DNA of 53,642 nucleotides, taken from Luteimonas endophytica. GTDB taxonomy: Bacteria > Pseudomonadota > Gammaproteobacteria > Xanthomonadales > Xanthomonadaceae. How positions within the stretch are numbered: the first letter of the stretch is position 1; each line of letters begins with the position of its first letter. The notes beneath the pieces were generated by a model that worked only from the letters and a program-made list of their open reading frames with translations, was not told the DNA's origin and made no database searches. The stretch covers positions 1 to 53,642 of the forward strand of contig NZ_JARXRM010000034.1 of the NCBI RefSeq assembly GCF_029887875.1, written 5' to 3'. The translations under genes and the position numbers were made by a program. Shown here in pieces: positions 1-8,763 of this stretch.

Positions 1-3000
1 GTAGCTGTAGCGCAGCGCGAACGTCTGCCCGTTGGTGACCTGGAGCTTGCGCGTCATCTGGCCGAAGCGGTCGTAGCAGTAGCGGGTGCTGCCGCTGGCG
101 TCTTCCATCGCGGTCAGGCGGCCGATCGAGTAGGTCTCGTCGGGCCCGCACCCGGGCTGGGTGACATCGTAGACGTAGCTGACGTCCTGGTCTGTTGCCC
201 CCGCGTAGGCGACGCCGGTCAACCGGTTGAGCGCGTCGTAGGCGTAGGTGCTGGCCTGGCCGCGGGCGTCGACCTGGCCGGTCCTGTTGCCGGCTTCGTC
301 GTAGCTGTACGTGGTGGTGCCGGTGTCCGGACTGTCGAGCTGCAGCAGGTCGCCGAAGGCGTTGTAGGTGTACTCGGTCTCCAAGCCCTTGGGGTCGACG
401 ACCTTGGTCAGATGGTCGAGGGCGTCGTACTCGAAGCGGGTCTCGGCCTCGATGCCATCGACATCCTGGAGAGTGCGGACCAGACGGTCGAGCGGGTCGT
501 ACTCGTTCAGCGTTTCCCGGTCCAGGGCGTCGGTGATGGTCTCGAGGTTGCCATTCGCATCGTAGGTGTAGTCGGTCGGGTTGTCGCCGGCATCGGCCTG
601 GGTGGCGAGCTGGCCGAGCTGATTGAACACCCGCGACAGCGTCTGCCGCAGGGTGCCCCCGGTATCGCGGGTCTCCTCGGCGATGCGGTTGCCGGCGTTG
701 TCGAGGGTGTAGGTGATGGTGTTGCCGGCGTTGTCGCCGATCGAGGTCAGGCGGTGCGCGGCGTCGTAGCCGTACTCGGTGTACGCGCCATCCGGCTGGG
801 TGACCCGCTTGACCAGACCGGTGGGCCAGTAGTCGATACGGGTGACCCGGTCGTCGGCTTCGGTGGTGTCGTCGGGGCCACGCACCTTGCGCGCAGTCAG
901 CCAGCCGCGCGGGTGGTACTCCATGTCGGTGACGACGCCATTGGCGTCCTTGATCGAGAGGGGGCGGCCTGCGCCGTCGTAGCGTAGGGTTTCCGTGACT
1001 TGGCCGAGGGCGTTGGTGACCTTCCACAGGTCGCCCTTGCGATAGTGACACGCTCCCACACCTTCCGCACAGTCAGGATGGTCGGTTTCGTAGTAGGACC
1101 ACAACGTTAGGTCCGTCACATCCGTGCGAGGGCCATCATGCGAGAGAAGCGAGCCGGCAACCGGGCACGTGCCTGCGCCCACGTCCTCTCCTTCGCAGTA
1201 CGAGCTTTGGGAAGTTCGCCGTGCACCCGAAACCGGATCAACGCTCGAGTAGCCGACGGTCTGTCCGCGGGCGTTGTACTGTTGTTCAACTCTATGCGTG
1301 GGACTTCCAGCCGCGTCATAGGTGACTTGTTCAACCGGCCGGTTTACAAGATCGTTCCATAGCGAACTTCTCGACCTCAATAGCTGAGCCTGTCGACCAT
1401 AGTCGCTGTGTCCGGTGGTTCTGAACCCGTCGTACGATAACACCGCCCGGGCGCCGCTCGCCGTGGTGTGCGAGATCAATCGATAGTCAGAGAACGTGTT
1501 TTCCTCGAGGCTATCTGGAATTGCTTCAGAAGAAAGGAGTACTCCCACAGGCTTGGCAAAAGCGCCACCCCCGAAAGAGTAGCGCTTCACCGCCCCAAGC
1601 GGCAGATTTACTTCGACCTCCGCGCCTGCGAGATAGGACAGCGTCACCTCGCCAGCACCGTCAGCCCCCTCACTCAGGACGACTCTTCCTTGCGCGTCGT
1701 AGGCATAGTTTGAAATCCGCACGCCATCCTGATCGACAATGCCAGTCAGGTACGTGTTGAAACGCTCTGGAATGCACCCTGCGCTCGAATCGCGGCAGAC
1801 ATTGTTCGGCTCGCCATACAAATAGAAGATGCTAGATCCGTCCGCATAGCGCGCTTCCTGAAGCCGACCGAGGGCGTCGTACGAGTACTGCATGTAAGTC
1901 GTTCCGTCGTCGCCAACAAGGAAACTCAAACGATCCTCATTGAGCACGACGCCATCTCTCTCGACATCCATTGCTGAATAGATGAAGAAGAGTACCCGAC
2001 CGTTGTCGCTCCGCACCTCGGACAGCGCATTGAAGCTCGTGCACTTTCCGATCGCATGATCTAAGCGCCCACAGTAGTGCAGCGTATACCTCACGCCTTT
2101 GGATTCGCGAGCAACCAGGCGACCCGCCGAATTAAACAGAAGCAAGTCGCCATCGCTACTCAGAACTCTCCAGGAAACTGTCTTTCCGGTTGCATCTACA
2201 TCGCGATGCAGCAGGTGGCCTGGCATGTTTCGAGACCGATACGAGTTGGCTGCCACTTTCGAGAACACCTCGTAGTAGCCGTCCGCTCTGATCCAGGTTA
2301 TGTCGGTGGTGACGTTTGATGTGGTTAGCAAACGATCGGAGTAGGAGTGAGCCCAATTGTCGGACAGGCCGGACTGAAGGCTCAGGTCGGATATTGAGTT
2401 ATAGGCGCGCTTGAATGTCAGACCGTCCCACTCGAAGTCTGACGCCCTGTATTCCTTGTTCCCGGTAGCAGCGACGCAAGGATTTCCGTCTTTCTCACAG
2501 GCTTCATACTGCTTCGACGTGATCGACAGAAATGCTGTCGTAGAGTTGCGACAGGTGCGGGGCCATGCCGTCTGTTCACTGCCCGAAGGGGAGATGCCCA
2601 TGAAATGTTCGGGGCACTCGTAGTACTCGCGGCGAAATGCTTGATGGACCTTTCCCGATGTCATCACCAGGTCGCGAACGGCCGTTTGAACTACATACCC
2701 GCGTTGTGTCTCGGGATTGAAAGTGAAGACCCCCCACGAGCCAGGATTCGTTTCCGTCCAACCTCCCTCGTAATGCGCCCCGATGTCTGGACCATTGTAG
2801 TAAGGCCAACCTTCCAGGACATTCGCCCTGAGCTCATCTTCCGTATCGCACCCGAAGTGATTAATGCCGGGAACTGGGACCGGATTCTGGTTGCAGTTCC
2901 TGGCGGGCGAGCCCCCTACATAGTTCAAGTGCAAGCTGTAGAAGTCCCCCAGAGATCTTTCGTATCTGCGCGGCTTTATTCTGTAGGTATAGTGGAGCCT

Positions 3001-3249
3001 TCCGAGTTGTAGAGGTATGGCTTCCCCCCGCTCCAGGTACCGGTTCACCGACGCAGGCCCCGGCCCTGGCTCCCTGATGAAGCCCTCTGCTTCCGGCAAG
3101 CTCGAGAAGCACTTCTGATAGGGCTGGAGGTTCGTTCGTTGCACGCAGTAGTCGAGCGGTGCTTCCTGGGCCACTGCTGGCAGGAGAGAGGATGCCATCC
3201 AGAGGAATACGACCGCTATCAGAGCGAGCGAACGAGCGTGCATTTGCAT
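1..3249 (-). CDS. Rhs/YD-repeat protein with DUF6531-like N-terminal region, partial
   Basis: The minus strand is open from an ATG at 3249 to the left edge, 1083 codons without a stop, so the C-terminus lies outside the window. An alternative ATG is two codons later. Residues 1-28 look like a Sec signal peptide (LALIAVVFLWMASSLLPAVA, then QEAP). Near residues 255-285 there is a segment typical of the region preceding Rhs repeats (DGNPCVAATGNK, then FKRAYNS). From about residue 450 onward YD repeats recur, for example YSYDALGRLQEARYADGSS, YAYDAQGRV and YCYDRFGQMTR. Family knowledge: such proteins form a large beta shell, often around a C-terminal toxin. A ribosome-binding AAGGAAG precedes the start. 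The half encoded by about 1300-3249 is visibly less GC-rich than 1-1050. The variable tip, and any immunity gene, cannot be seen. Confidence 0.9.
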   Translation of the reverse strand, partial: MQMHARSLALIAVVFLWMASSLLPAVAQEAPLDYCVQRTNLQPYQKCFSSLPEAEGFIREPGPGPASVNRYLERGEAIPLQLGRLHYTYRIKPRRYERSLGDFYSLHLNYVGGSPARNCNQNPVPVPGINHFGCDTEDELRANVLEGWPYYNGPDIGAHYEGGWTETNPGSWGVFTFNPETQRGYVVQTAVRDLVMTSGKVHQAFRREYYECPEHFMGISPSGSEQTAWPRTCRNSTTAFLSITSKQYEACEKDGNPCVAATGNKEYRASDFEWDGLTFKRAYNSISDLSLQSGLSDNWAHSYSDRLLTTSNVTTDITWIRADGYYEVFSKVAANSYRSRNMPGHLLHRDVDATGKTVSWRVLSSDGDLLLFNSAGRLVARESKGVRYTLHYCGRLDHAIGKCTSFNALSEVRSDNGRVLFFIYSAMDVERDGVVLNEDRLSFLVGDDGTTYMQYSYDALGRLQEARYADGSSIFYLYGEPNNVCRDSSAGCIPERFNTYLTGIVDQDGVRISNYAYDAQGRVVLSEGADGAGEVTLSYLAGAEVEVNLPLGAVKRYSFGGGAFAKPVGVLLSSEAIPDSLEENTFSDYRLISHTTASGARAVLSYDGFRTTGHSDYGRQAQLLRSRSSLWNDLVNRPVEQVTYDAAGSPTHRVEQQYNARGQTVGYSSVDPVSGARRTSQSSYCEGEDVGAGTCPVAGSLLSHDGPRTDVTDLTLWSYYETDHPDCAEGVGACHYRKGDLWKVTNALGQVTETLRYDGAGRPLSIKDANGVVTDMEYHPRGWLTARKVRGPDDTTEADDRVTRIDYWPTGLVKRVTQPDGAYTEYGYDAAHRLTSIGDNAGNTITYTLDNAGNRIAEETRDTGGTLRQTLSRVFNQLGQLATQADAGDNPTDYTYDANGNLETITDALDRETLNEYDPLDRLVRTLQDVDGIEAETRFEYDALDHLTKVVDPKGLETEYTYNAFGDLLQLDSPDTGTTTYSYDEAGNRTGQVDARGQASTYAYDALNRLTGVAYAGATDQDVSYVYDVTQPGCGPDETYSIGRLTAMEDASGSTRYCYDRFGQMTRKLQVTNGQTFALRYSY

Positions 3250-3353
3250 GCTTCCTTGTGAGCAAACGAGCGGGTGCTCCAGGCGTCCAGGGGGTTCGAC
3301 CCCTGCCTAATCAGATTTCAATGCCGAAATCCTTTCCCGAATAGGTAGCAGAA

Positions 3354-4484
3354 TCAGCTAGCCTCCGCGACCTCCACCCCGTCCAGCCCCTGGCTGAGGG
3401 TGCGGGCGTCGCCGCCCTGGGCCAGCTTGATGCGCAGGCGCACCTCGTTGGCGGAGTCGGCGTAGCGCAGGGCGTCCTCGTAGGAGATCTCGCCGGCCTG
3501 GTAGAGCTCGAACAGGGCCTGGTCGAAGGTCTTCATGCCCAGGTTGGTGGACTCCTTCATCACGTCCTTGAGCTTGTGGATCTCGCCGTCGCGGATGTAG
3601 TCCTGCACCAGCGGGGTGCCGAGCATGATCTCCATCGCCACCCGGCGGCCCTTGCCGTCCGGGGTCGGGATCAGCTGCTGGGCGACCACGCCCTTGAGGT
3701 TGAGCGAGAGATCCATCAGCAGCTGGCCGCGGCGGTCTTCGGGGAAGAAGTTGATGATGCGGTCCATCGCCTGGTTGGCGTTGTTGGCGTGCAGGGTGCA
3801 CAGCACCAGGTGGCCGGTTTCTGCGAATGCGATGGCGTGGTCCATGCCCTCGCGGGTGCGCACCTCGCCGATCATGATCACGTCGGGCGCCTGGCGCAGG
3901 GTGTTCTTGAGCGCGTTTTCCCAGCTGTCGGTGTCGATGCCGACCTCGCGCTGGGTGATGATGCAGCCCTCGTGCTTGTGCACGAACTCGATCGGGTCCT
4001 CGATGGTGATGATGTGCCCGGTGGAGTTGTGGTTGCGGTAGCCGATCATCGCCGCCAGCGAGGTGGACTTGCCGGTGCCGGTGGCGCCGACGAAGATGAT
4101 GATGCCGCGCTTGGTCATCGCCAGGGTCTTGATGACCGGCGGCAGGTTGAGCTCCTCGATGGTCGGGATCTTGGTCTCGATCCGGCGCAGCACCATGCCG
4201 ACCTGGTTGCGCTGGTAGAAGCAGCTCACGCGGAACCGGCCCACGCCGGAGACGCCGATGGCGAAGTTGCACTCGTGGGTCTTCTCGAACTCCTCGCGCT
4301 GGGGCGGCGACATCACGTTGAGCACCAGGTCGCGCGACTGCTGCGGCGTGAGCGGGTTCTGGGTGATCGGCGAGATCTTGCCGTGGACCTTGATCGACGG
4401 CGGCATGCCGGCGGTGACGAACAGGTCCGACGCCTTCTGGTGCGCCATCAGCTTGAGGAACGAGGTGAAATCGATGCTGCTCAT
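3354..4484 (-). CDS. pilU: Type IV pilus retraction ATPase PilU
   Basis: A 376-residue secretion ATPase of the PilT/PilU group that works with PilT to depolymerise type IV pili at the inner membrane. The Walker A motif is GATGTGKSTS, the Asp box region is HIITIEDPIEFVHKH, and the Walker B region is DVIMIGEVRTREGM followed by the His box TGHLVLCTLHANNA. GATGTGKST rather than GPTGSGKST, and the longer C-terminal tail, favour PilU over PilT. I chose the ATG at 4484 because an AGGAG lies 7 bp upstream and the protein then begins MSSIDFTSFLKLM like the family; a longer open frame upstream has no such support. It lies 170 bp downstream of pilT on the same strand. Confidence 0.96.
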   Translation of the reverse strand: MSSIDFTSFLKLMAHQKASDLFVTAGMPPSIKVHGKISPITQNPLTPQQSRDLVLNVMSPPQREEFEKTHECNFAIGVSGVGRFRVSCFYQRNQVGMVLRRIETKIPTIEELNLPPVIKTLAMTKRGIIIFVGATGTGKSTSLAAMIGYRNHNSTGHIITIEDPIEFVHKHEGCIITQREVGIDTDSWENALKNTLRQAPDVIMIGEVRTREGMDHAIAFAETGHLVLCTLHANNANQAMDRIINFFPEDRRGQLLMDLSLNLKGVVAQQLIPTPDGKGRRVAMEIMLGTPLVQDYIRDGEIHKLKDVMKESTNLGMKTFDQALFELYQAGEISYEDALRYADSANEVRLRIKLAQGGDARTLSQGLDGVEVAEAS

Positions 4485-4654
4485 TGTTGGCTCCTGCGGA
4501 GCCGCGATTCGTGATCGATGACTGGTGATTCGAAGAGCGCCCCCGGCCCCTGTCGGCATCCAGTCACTGCATCAGAACCCGGCTCCTGGCGAATCATGGT
4601 TTTCGACGGACGCATGTCCGGTCATCACAATCGACGAGTCACGCGTCCTTTCGA

Positions 4655-5692
4655 TCATTCGAAAAGACGCTTGTCCTTCGCGTAGTCCTTGGCCTGCGCG
4701 CGCGTGACCAGGCCGCGCTTGACCAGGTCCTGCAGGTGCTGGTCGAGGGTCATCATGCCCACCGACTGGCCGGTCTGGATGGCCGAGTACATCTGCGCCA
4801 CCTTGTCCTCGCGGATCAGGTTGCGGATGGCGGGGGTGCCGACCATGATTTCCCAGGCGGCGGTGCGGCCGCCGCCCACCTTCTTCAGCAGCGCCTGGCT
4901 GATCACCGCGCGCAGCGACTCGGACAGCATCGAGCGCACCATCGGCTTCTCGCCGGCCGGGAAGACGTCGATGATGCGGTCGATGGTCTTGGCCGCGCTG
5001 GAGGTGTGCAGGGTGGCGAACACCAGGTGGCCGGTCTCGGCGGCGGTCAGCGCCAGCCGGATGGTCTCGATGTCGCGCATTTCGCCGACCAGGATGTAAT
5101 CCGGATCCTCGCGCAGCGCCGAGCGCAGCGCCTCGTTGAAGCCGTGGGTGTCGCGGTGCACCTCGCGCTGGTTGATCAGGCACTTCTGCGAGGTGTGCAC
5201 GAACTCGATCGGGTCCTCCACCGAGAGGATGTGCCCGTACTCGTTCTTGTTGATGTGGTCGAGCATCGCCGCCAGGGTGGTGGACTTGCCCGAGCCGGTC
5301 GGCCCGGTCACCAGGATCAGTCCCTGCGGCTGGTCGATCAGCTGGCGGAAGATCGCCGGGCAGCCGAGATCTTCGAGGGTCAGCACCTCGGAGGGCACGG
5401 TACGGAACACCGCGCCGGCGCCGCGGTTCTGGTTGAAGGCGTTGACGCGGAAACGCGCCAGGCCCGGGATCTCGAACGAGAAGTCGACCTCGAGGAATTC
5501 CTCGTAGTCGCGGCGCTGCTTGTCCGACATGATGTCGTAGACCAGCGCGTGCACCTGCTTGTGGTCCAGCGCCGGTATGTTGATCCGGCGCACGTCGCCA
5601 TCGACGCGGATCATCGGCGGCAGGCCCGCCGACAGATGCAGGTCCGATGCCTTGTTCTTGACCGAGAACGCCAACAGTTCGGCGATATCCAT
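4655..5692 (-). CDS. pilT: Type IV pilus retraction ATPase PilT
   Basis: A 345-residue hexameric ATPase that powers pilus retraction, twitching motility and DNA uptake. It contains Walker A GPTGSGKSTT, the Asp box HILSVEDPIEFVHTSQK, Walker B DYILVGEMRDIETI and the His box TGHLVFATLHTSSA. The PilT signature AIRNLIRE is present at about residues 286-293. Its length matches classical PilT (about 344 residues). The ATG at 5692 gives the canonical MDIAELLAFSV start and has AGGGGA upstream; the frame continues further upstream without family similarity. A possible -10, TATACT, lies at 5778-5773 on the minus strand. pilU follows downstream, as in other gammaproteobacteria, and yggS diverges upstream. 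Confidence 0.97.
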   Translation of the reverse strand: MDIAELLAFSVKNKASDLHLSAGLPPMIRVDGDVRRINIPALDHKQVHALVYDIMSDKQRRDYEEFLEVDFSFEIPGLARFRVNAFNQNRGAGAVFRTVPSEVLTLEDLGCPAIFRQLIDQPQGLILVTGPTGSGKSTTLAAMLDHINKNEYGHILSVEDPIEFVHTSQKCLINQREVHRDTHGFNEALRSALREDPDYILVGEMRDIETIRLALTAAETGHLVFATLHTSSAAKTIDRIIDVFPAGEKPMVRSMLSESLRAVISQALLKKVGGGRTAAWEIMVGTPAIRNLIREDKVAQMYSAIQTGQSVGMMTLDQHLQDLVKRGLVTRAQAKDYAKDKRLFE

Positions 5693-5772
5693 GCGTGTCC
5701 CCTGCACAGCAATGTACGTGTCGATAGCGCCTGGCGCGGCCTCGAGACCGGCCCAGACTACCCCCGGAGCGC

Positions 5773-5778
5773 AGTATA
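5773..5778 (-). promoter_or_regulatory. Possible -10 box for pilT
   Basis: TATACT on the minus strand, 80 bp upstream of the pilT ATG. No convincing -35 is seen, so this is a single-motif call. Confidence 0.35.
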
Positions 5779-5812
5779 GCCCCCTACTCGCGTCACAAAT
5801 CCAGCCCCGCAG

Positions 5813-5818
5813 TACCAT
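5813..5818 (+). promoter_or_regulatory. -10-like hexamer just upstream of yggS
   Basis: TACCAT ends 5 bp before the ATG of yggS at 5824. Transcription starting about 6-7 bp after such a box would begin at or next to the ATG, giving a leaderless mRNA. The same arrangement recurs at seven other genes in this window. Confidence 0.4.
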
Positions 5819-5823
5819 GCAGG

Positions 5824-6576
5824 ATGCGTACCGGAACCGGCCCCATGCCCCAGCACAGCGCCCCCGGCGAACGGCTGCAGGCCGTCGCGCTCAGGATCGA
5901 TAACGCCGCCAGCCGGGCCGACCGGCCAGCGCCGCGGCTGCTGGCCGTGGGCAAGACCCGCGACGCCGGCGAACTCGCCGCCCTGCTTGCGCTGCGGCTG
6001 GCCGCCGGCGAGGCGCGCCCGGCGTTCGGCGAGAACTACGTGCAGGAAGCGGCCGGCAAGATCGAAGCGCTGGCGGGGCGACCGGTGGAGTGGCACCTGA
6101 TCGGCCATCTGCAATCGAACAAGGCCCGCCAGGCCGCGGCGCTGTTCGATTGGGTGCAGACCCTGGACCGGCCCAAGCTGGTGGCGGCGCTGGCGCGCCA
6201 TCGCCCGGCTGAACGGGGGCCGCTGAACGTGCTGGTGCAGGTCAACATCGACGACGAGGACAGCAAGCAAGGCTGCCGGCCCGAGGACGTGCCGGCGCTG
6301 GCCGATGCGGTCGCGGCGGAGCCACGGCTGGCGCTGCGCGGGCTGATGGCGATCCCCGCCCCCCACCCGGAGCCGTCGCGCCGCCGGGCCGCGTTCGCAC
6401 GGATGCGCGCCGCGTTCGAGGCGCTGGCCGCCCGGTACCCGCAGGTGGACACCCTGTCGATGGGGATGAGCGACGACCTGGAAGAGGCCATCGCCGAGGG
6501 CGCCACCATGGTCCGGGTGGGGACGGCGCTGTTCGGCCCGCGGCCCGCGGCCGGAGCGCGGACAGGAGGCGAATAG
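5824..6576 (+). CDS. yggS: YggS/PLPBP family pyridoxal phosphate homeostasis protein
   Basis: A 250-residue single-domain alanine-racemase-fold protein that binds PLP and buffers its level, with no known catalytic role. The PLP lysine is K44 in LLAVGKTRDA, where the family usually has AVSK or AVTK. Other family marks are FGENYVQEAAGKI, WHLIGHLQSNKA, VQVNIDDEDSKQGC, LRGLMAIP and LSMGMSDDLEEAI followed by VRVGTALFG. I take the ATG at 5824 because a TACCAT hexamer is positioned for leaderless transcription; an in-frame ATG at 5845 is the alternative. It is divergent from pilT (131 bp gap) and lies upstream of proC, an arrangement conserved in Pseudomonas and Xanthomonas. Confidence 0.95.
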   Translation: MRTGTGPMPQHSAPGERLQAVALRIDNAASRADRPAPRLLAVGKTRDAGELAALLALRLAAGEARPAFGENYVQEAAGKIEALAGRPVEWHLIGHLQSNKARQAAALFDWVQTLDRPKLVAALARHRPAERGPLNVLVQVNIDDEDSKQGCRPEDVPALADAVAAEPRLALRGLMAIPAPHPEPSRRRAAFARMRAAFEALAARYPQVDTLSMGMSDDLEEAIAEGATMVRVGTALFGPRPAAGARTGGE

Positions 6577-6794
6577 GCGGTTTCGCCGCGGCCCGGCGCG
6601 TCGATCGTCCGGTTCGCGCTCGACCAGCTGCCGGTGCGCGGTGCCGTGTCGGCGCCTGCTGCCGCGGCTTTCGTCCGCAGGTGACCGCGCACCTGCGCGA
6701 AGCACCTACGGTTCCCGGCCCGGAGAATGAACGCCCCGCCTGCGATCCGCGGGCCGTTCCGCTAGGCTGGCGGGCCCCATGCACAGGAGCCGCC

Positions 6795-7640
6795 ATGACC
6801 ACATCCGTCTCCCGCCCCTCGCCCTCCGCCACGGTCGCCTTCATCGGCGGCGGCAACATGGCGCGCAGCCTGATCGGCGGGCTGATCGCGCGCGGCGCCG
6901 CCGCCGACTCGGTGCGCGTCGCCGATCCGAACGAGGCCACGCGCCGGGCGCTGGCCGCCGACTTCGGGGTGGCGGCGTTCGCCGAGGCGGCCGAGGCCGT
7001 CGAGGGCGCTTCGCTGTGGATGCTCGCGGTCAAGCCCCAGGTGATGCGCGAGGTCTGCACCACGCTGGCGCCGCGCGCCCAGGCGGAGCGGCCCACCGCG
7101 GTGTCGGTGGCCGCGGGCATCACCTCCACCCAGCTGGATCGCTGGCTCGGCGGCGACACCGCGGTGGTCCGCGCGATGCCCAACACCCCCGCGCTGCTGG
7201 GCGCCGGGGTGACCGGGCTGTACGCCAATCATAGGGTCGACGCGGCCGGCCGCGAGCGCGCGCAGGCGCTGCTGTCTTCGGCCGGGGCCACGGTGTGGAT
7301 CGACGACGAAGCGCAGATGGACGCGGTGACGGCCGTCTCCGGCAGCGGCCCGGCCTACGTGTTCCTGCTCGCCGAGGCGATGGAGGAGGCGGGGATCGCC
7401 GAAGGCCTGGCGCCCGAGGCGGCGCGCACGCTGGTGCTGCAGACCATCCTCGGCGCGGCGCGCATGCTCAACGAATCCGGCGAGGCGCCGGCGGAACTGC
7501 GCCGCCGCGTCACCTCGCCGGGCGGCACCACCCAGGCGGCGGTGGAGACCTTCGAATCCGGCGGCCTGCGCGGCCTGGCGGCGCGCGCGATCCGCAACGC
7601 CGCCGCGCGCGGGCGCGAGCTGGCGGCGGCGAATGACTAG
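6795..7640 (+). CDS. proC: Pyrroline-5-carboxylate reductase
   Basis: A 281-residue enzyme that reduces 1-pyrroline-5-carboxylate to proline with NAD(P)H in the cytoplasm. The Rossmann motif is VAFIGGGNMARSLIGGL at the N-terminus. The P5CR signature region is present as SGSGPAYVFLLAEAMEEAG, followed by TSPGGTTQAAVETFESGG near the C-terminus. The ATG at 6795 has CAGGAG 5 bp upstream and gives the family N-terminus. The 218 bp between yggS and this start hold no gene that I can recognise, only a possible -10 (TAGGCT) shortly before the ribosome-binding site. The last 8 bp overlap the next gene, so the two are probably co-transcribed. Confidence 0.96.
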   Translation: MTTSVSRPSPSATVAFIGGGNMARSLIGGLIARGAAADSVRVADPNEATRRALAADFGVAAFAEAAEAVEGASLWMLAVKPQVMREVCTTLAPRAQAERPTAVSVAAGITSTQLDRWLGGDTAVVRAMPNTPALLGAGVTGLYANHRVDAAGRERAQALLSSAGATVWIDDEAQMDAVTAVSGSGPAYVFLLAEAMEEAGIAEGLAPEAARTLVLQTILGAARMLNESGEAPAELRRRVTSPGGTTQAAVETFESGGLRGLAARAIRNAAARGRELAAAND

Positions 7641-8112
7641 AGCGGTCCTGTTGCTGGCGGCCGGGCTCGGGCTCGCCGCCTGCAGTGCGCCGGCCCCACC
7701 GCCGGAACACGGCACCCGCACCCGCGAGGAGGCGGTGCTGCGCAGCGGGGACGTCGTGATCCGCGCCAGCGTCATGCCCACGCTCGACCTGAACGAGGCG
7801 ATGGCGCGCGAATACGGGATCGAGCGCAACCCGCGCAGCGTGCTGCTGCTGGTCGGCCTGCGCGAAGGCCCGGCGATGCAGGAGACCTCGGTCCCCGCCG
7901 TGATCAGCGGCAACGCCATCGACCTTCGCGGCGTGCGGCAGCCGCTCGAGCTGCGCGAGATCCGCAGCGGCGGGCCCGAGAACCCGCTCATCGACTACGT
8001 GGGCACCGTGCGGGTCACCCCGCCGGACACGCTGCGCTTCGACATCGAGATCGTGCAGCAGGACGGCACCCGTGCCGACCTGCGCTTCAGCCGCGACCTG
8101 TATCCGAAATAG
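7633..8112 (+). CDS. DUF4426 family lipoprotein
   Basis: A 159-residue protein with a lipoprotein signal peptide: MTRAVLLLAAGLGLAACSA with lipobox LAAC and Cys17 as the predicted lipidated residue. The mature part (LRSGDVVIRASVMPTLDLNEAMAREYGI through LRFSRDLY) matches the DUF4426 pattern as I remember it. Such genes commonly follow proC in gammaproteobacteria. The start overlaps the proC stop region by 8 bp, which suggests translational coupling. Its function is unknown; a periplasmic, outer-membrane-anchored role is inferred from the lipobox only. Confidence 0.85.
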   Translation: MTRAVLLLAAGLGLAACSAPAPPPEHGTRTREEAVLRSGDVVIRASVMPTLDLNEAMAREYGIERNPRSVLLLVGLREGPAMQETSVPAVISGNAIDLRGVRQPLELREIRSGGPENPLIDYVGTVRVTPPDTLRFDIEIVQQDGTRADLRFSRDLYPK

Positions 8113-8137
8113 GCCGCGCGCCGGCAGCCCGCATGCG

Positions 8138-8533
8138 CTAGCGCTGGTTGATCGAGAACCGTCCCGGCCCGAGCAGCGCCACCGCCACCGCCGCGACCAG
8201 GAACATCGCCTGCAGCTCCAGCGCCCAGCCGCCCTGGCCGTTCAGCCGGCCGAGCTCGCCCAGGTGCGCCAGCAGCAGCGCGAACAGCATGTTCACCGCC
8301 ACCAGTACACCGCCGATGCGCGCGTGGAACCCCGCGATGAGCATGAGCGGCGCCAGCACCTCGCCGACCAGCGCGCCATAGGCCAGGAACGTCGGCCAGC
8401 CGCGCATCTGCAGCAGGGATTCCACCCCGTCCAGGCCATGGCGCAGCTTGGCGATGCCGTGCAGCAGCACCAGCACGCCGAGCGTGACGCGCAGCAGCAG
8501 CCGGGCGAAGTCCTGCATCGCGGCCTGGTTCAT
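8138..8533 (-). CDS. DoxX family membrane protein
   Basis: A 131-residue protein with four predicted hydrophobic helices: LLLRVTLGVLVLLHGIAKL, the segment around FLAYGALVGEVLAPLMLIAG, VLVAVNMLFALLLAHLG and AMFLVAAVAVALLG. The pattern LHGIAKLRHG, then GEVLAPLMLIAGFHARIGG, is typical of the DoxX/DoxD family. The ATG at 8533 has CGGAGA upstream; longer frames run into the repeat elements on the right and are not family-like. It converges with the DUF4426 gene (25 bp gap). Specific substrate and role are not evident. Confidence 0.88.
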   Translation of the reverse strand: MNQAAMQDFARLLLRVTLGVLVLLHGIAKLRHGLDGVESLLQMRGWPTFLAYGALVGEVLAPLMLIAGFHARIGGVLVAVNMLFALLLAHLGELGRLNGQGGWALELQAMFLVAAVAVALLGPGRFSINQR

Positions 8534-8609
8534 CGGCGGTCTCCGGGGATCGGGGGAGCGCGATGATCGCAGGCCCGGGCAGGCGTGGGAAGCCATCGCC
8601 CCGCCCTGC

Positions 8610-8635
8610 GCATGGCATGCCATGCCATGCCATGC
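8610..8635. repeat. Short tandem repeat of CATGC/CATGG with a 16-bp palindrome
   Basis: Five successive 5-bp units of the type CATGG or CATGC. The first 16 bases, 8610-8625 (GCATGGCATGCCATGC), form a perfect palindrome. The tract directly abuts the first inverted-repeat element at 8636. Confidence 0.75.
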
Positions 8636-8744
8636 GTAGGAGCGTGCCATGCACGCGAACGCCGGCACGGCCGGCCACGCCTGGGATCGCCACCCGCCCG
8701 GCCGGCGCCACCGGCGGCCTTCGCGGCCATGGGCCGCTCCTGCG
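8636..8744. repeat. Dispersed ~108-bp element with inverted ends, copy A
   Basis: The left end reads GTAGGAGCGTGCCATG followed by CACGCGAA. The right end, 8720-8744, reads TTCGCGGCCATGGGCC followed by GCTCCTGCG, which is its near reverse complement. The two ends could fold into a long hairpin around a GC-rich centre. A second copy follows 19 bp later, and a degenerate inverted copy lies after aroB. It does not encode anything recognisable. It resembles REP/miniature elements of Xanthomonadaceae intergenic regions. Confidence 0.7.
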
Positions 8745-8763
8745 GAAGACGCCGCGCCAGCCC

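Noticed and set aside
3288..3305. A hairpin CAGGGG-GTTCGA-CCCCTG upstream of the Rhs gene that looks like a tRNA T-arm and could be an attachment-site remnant.
   Set aside because: No acceptor stem, anticodon arm or CCA end can be built around it and no integrase is in view; chance in GC-rich DNA is as likely.
4736..5779. A 347-codon plus-strand frame opposite pilT.
   Set aside because: No family features, and pilT is unambiguous. Many similar shadow frames across the window were left out for the same reason.
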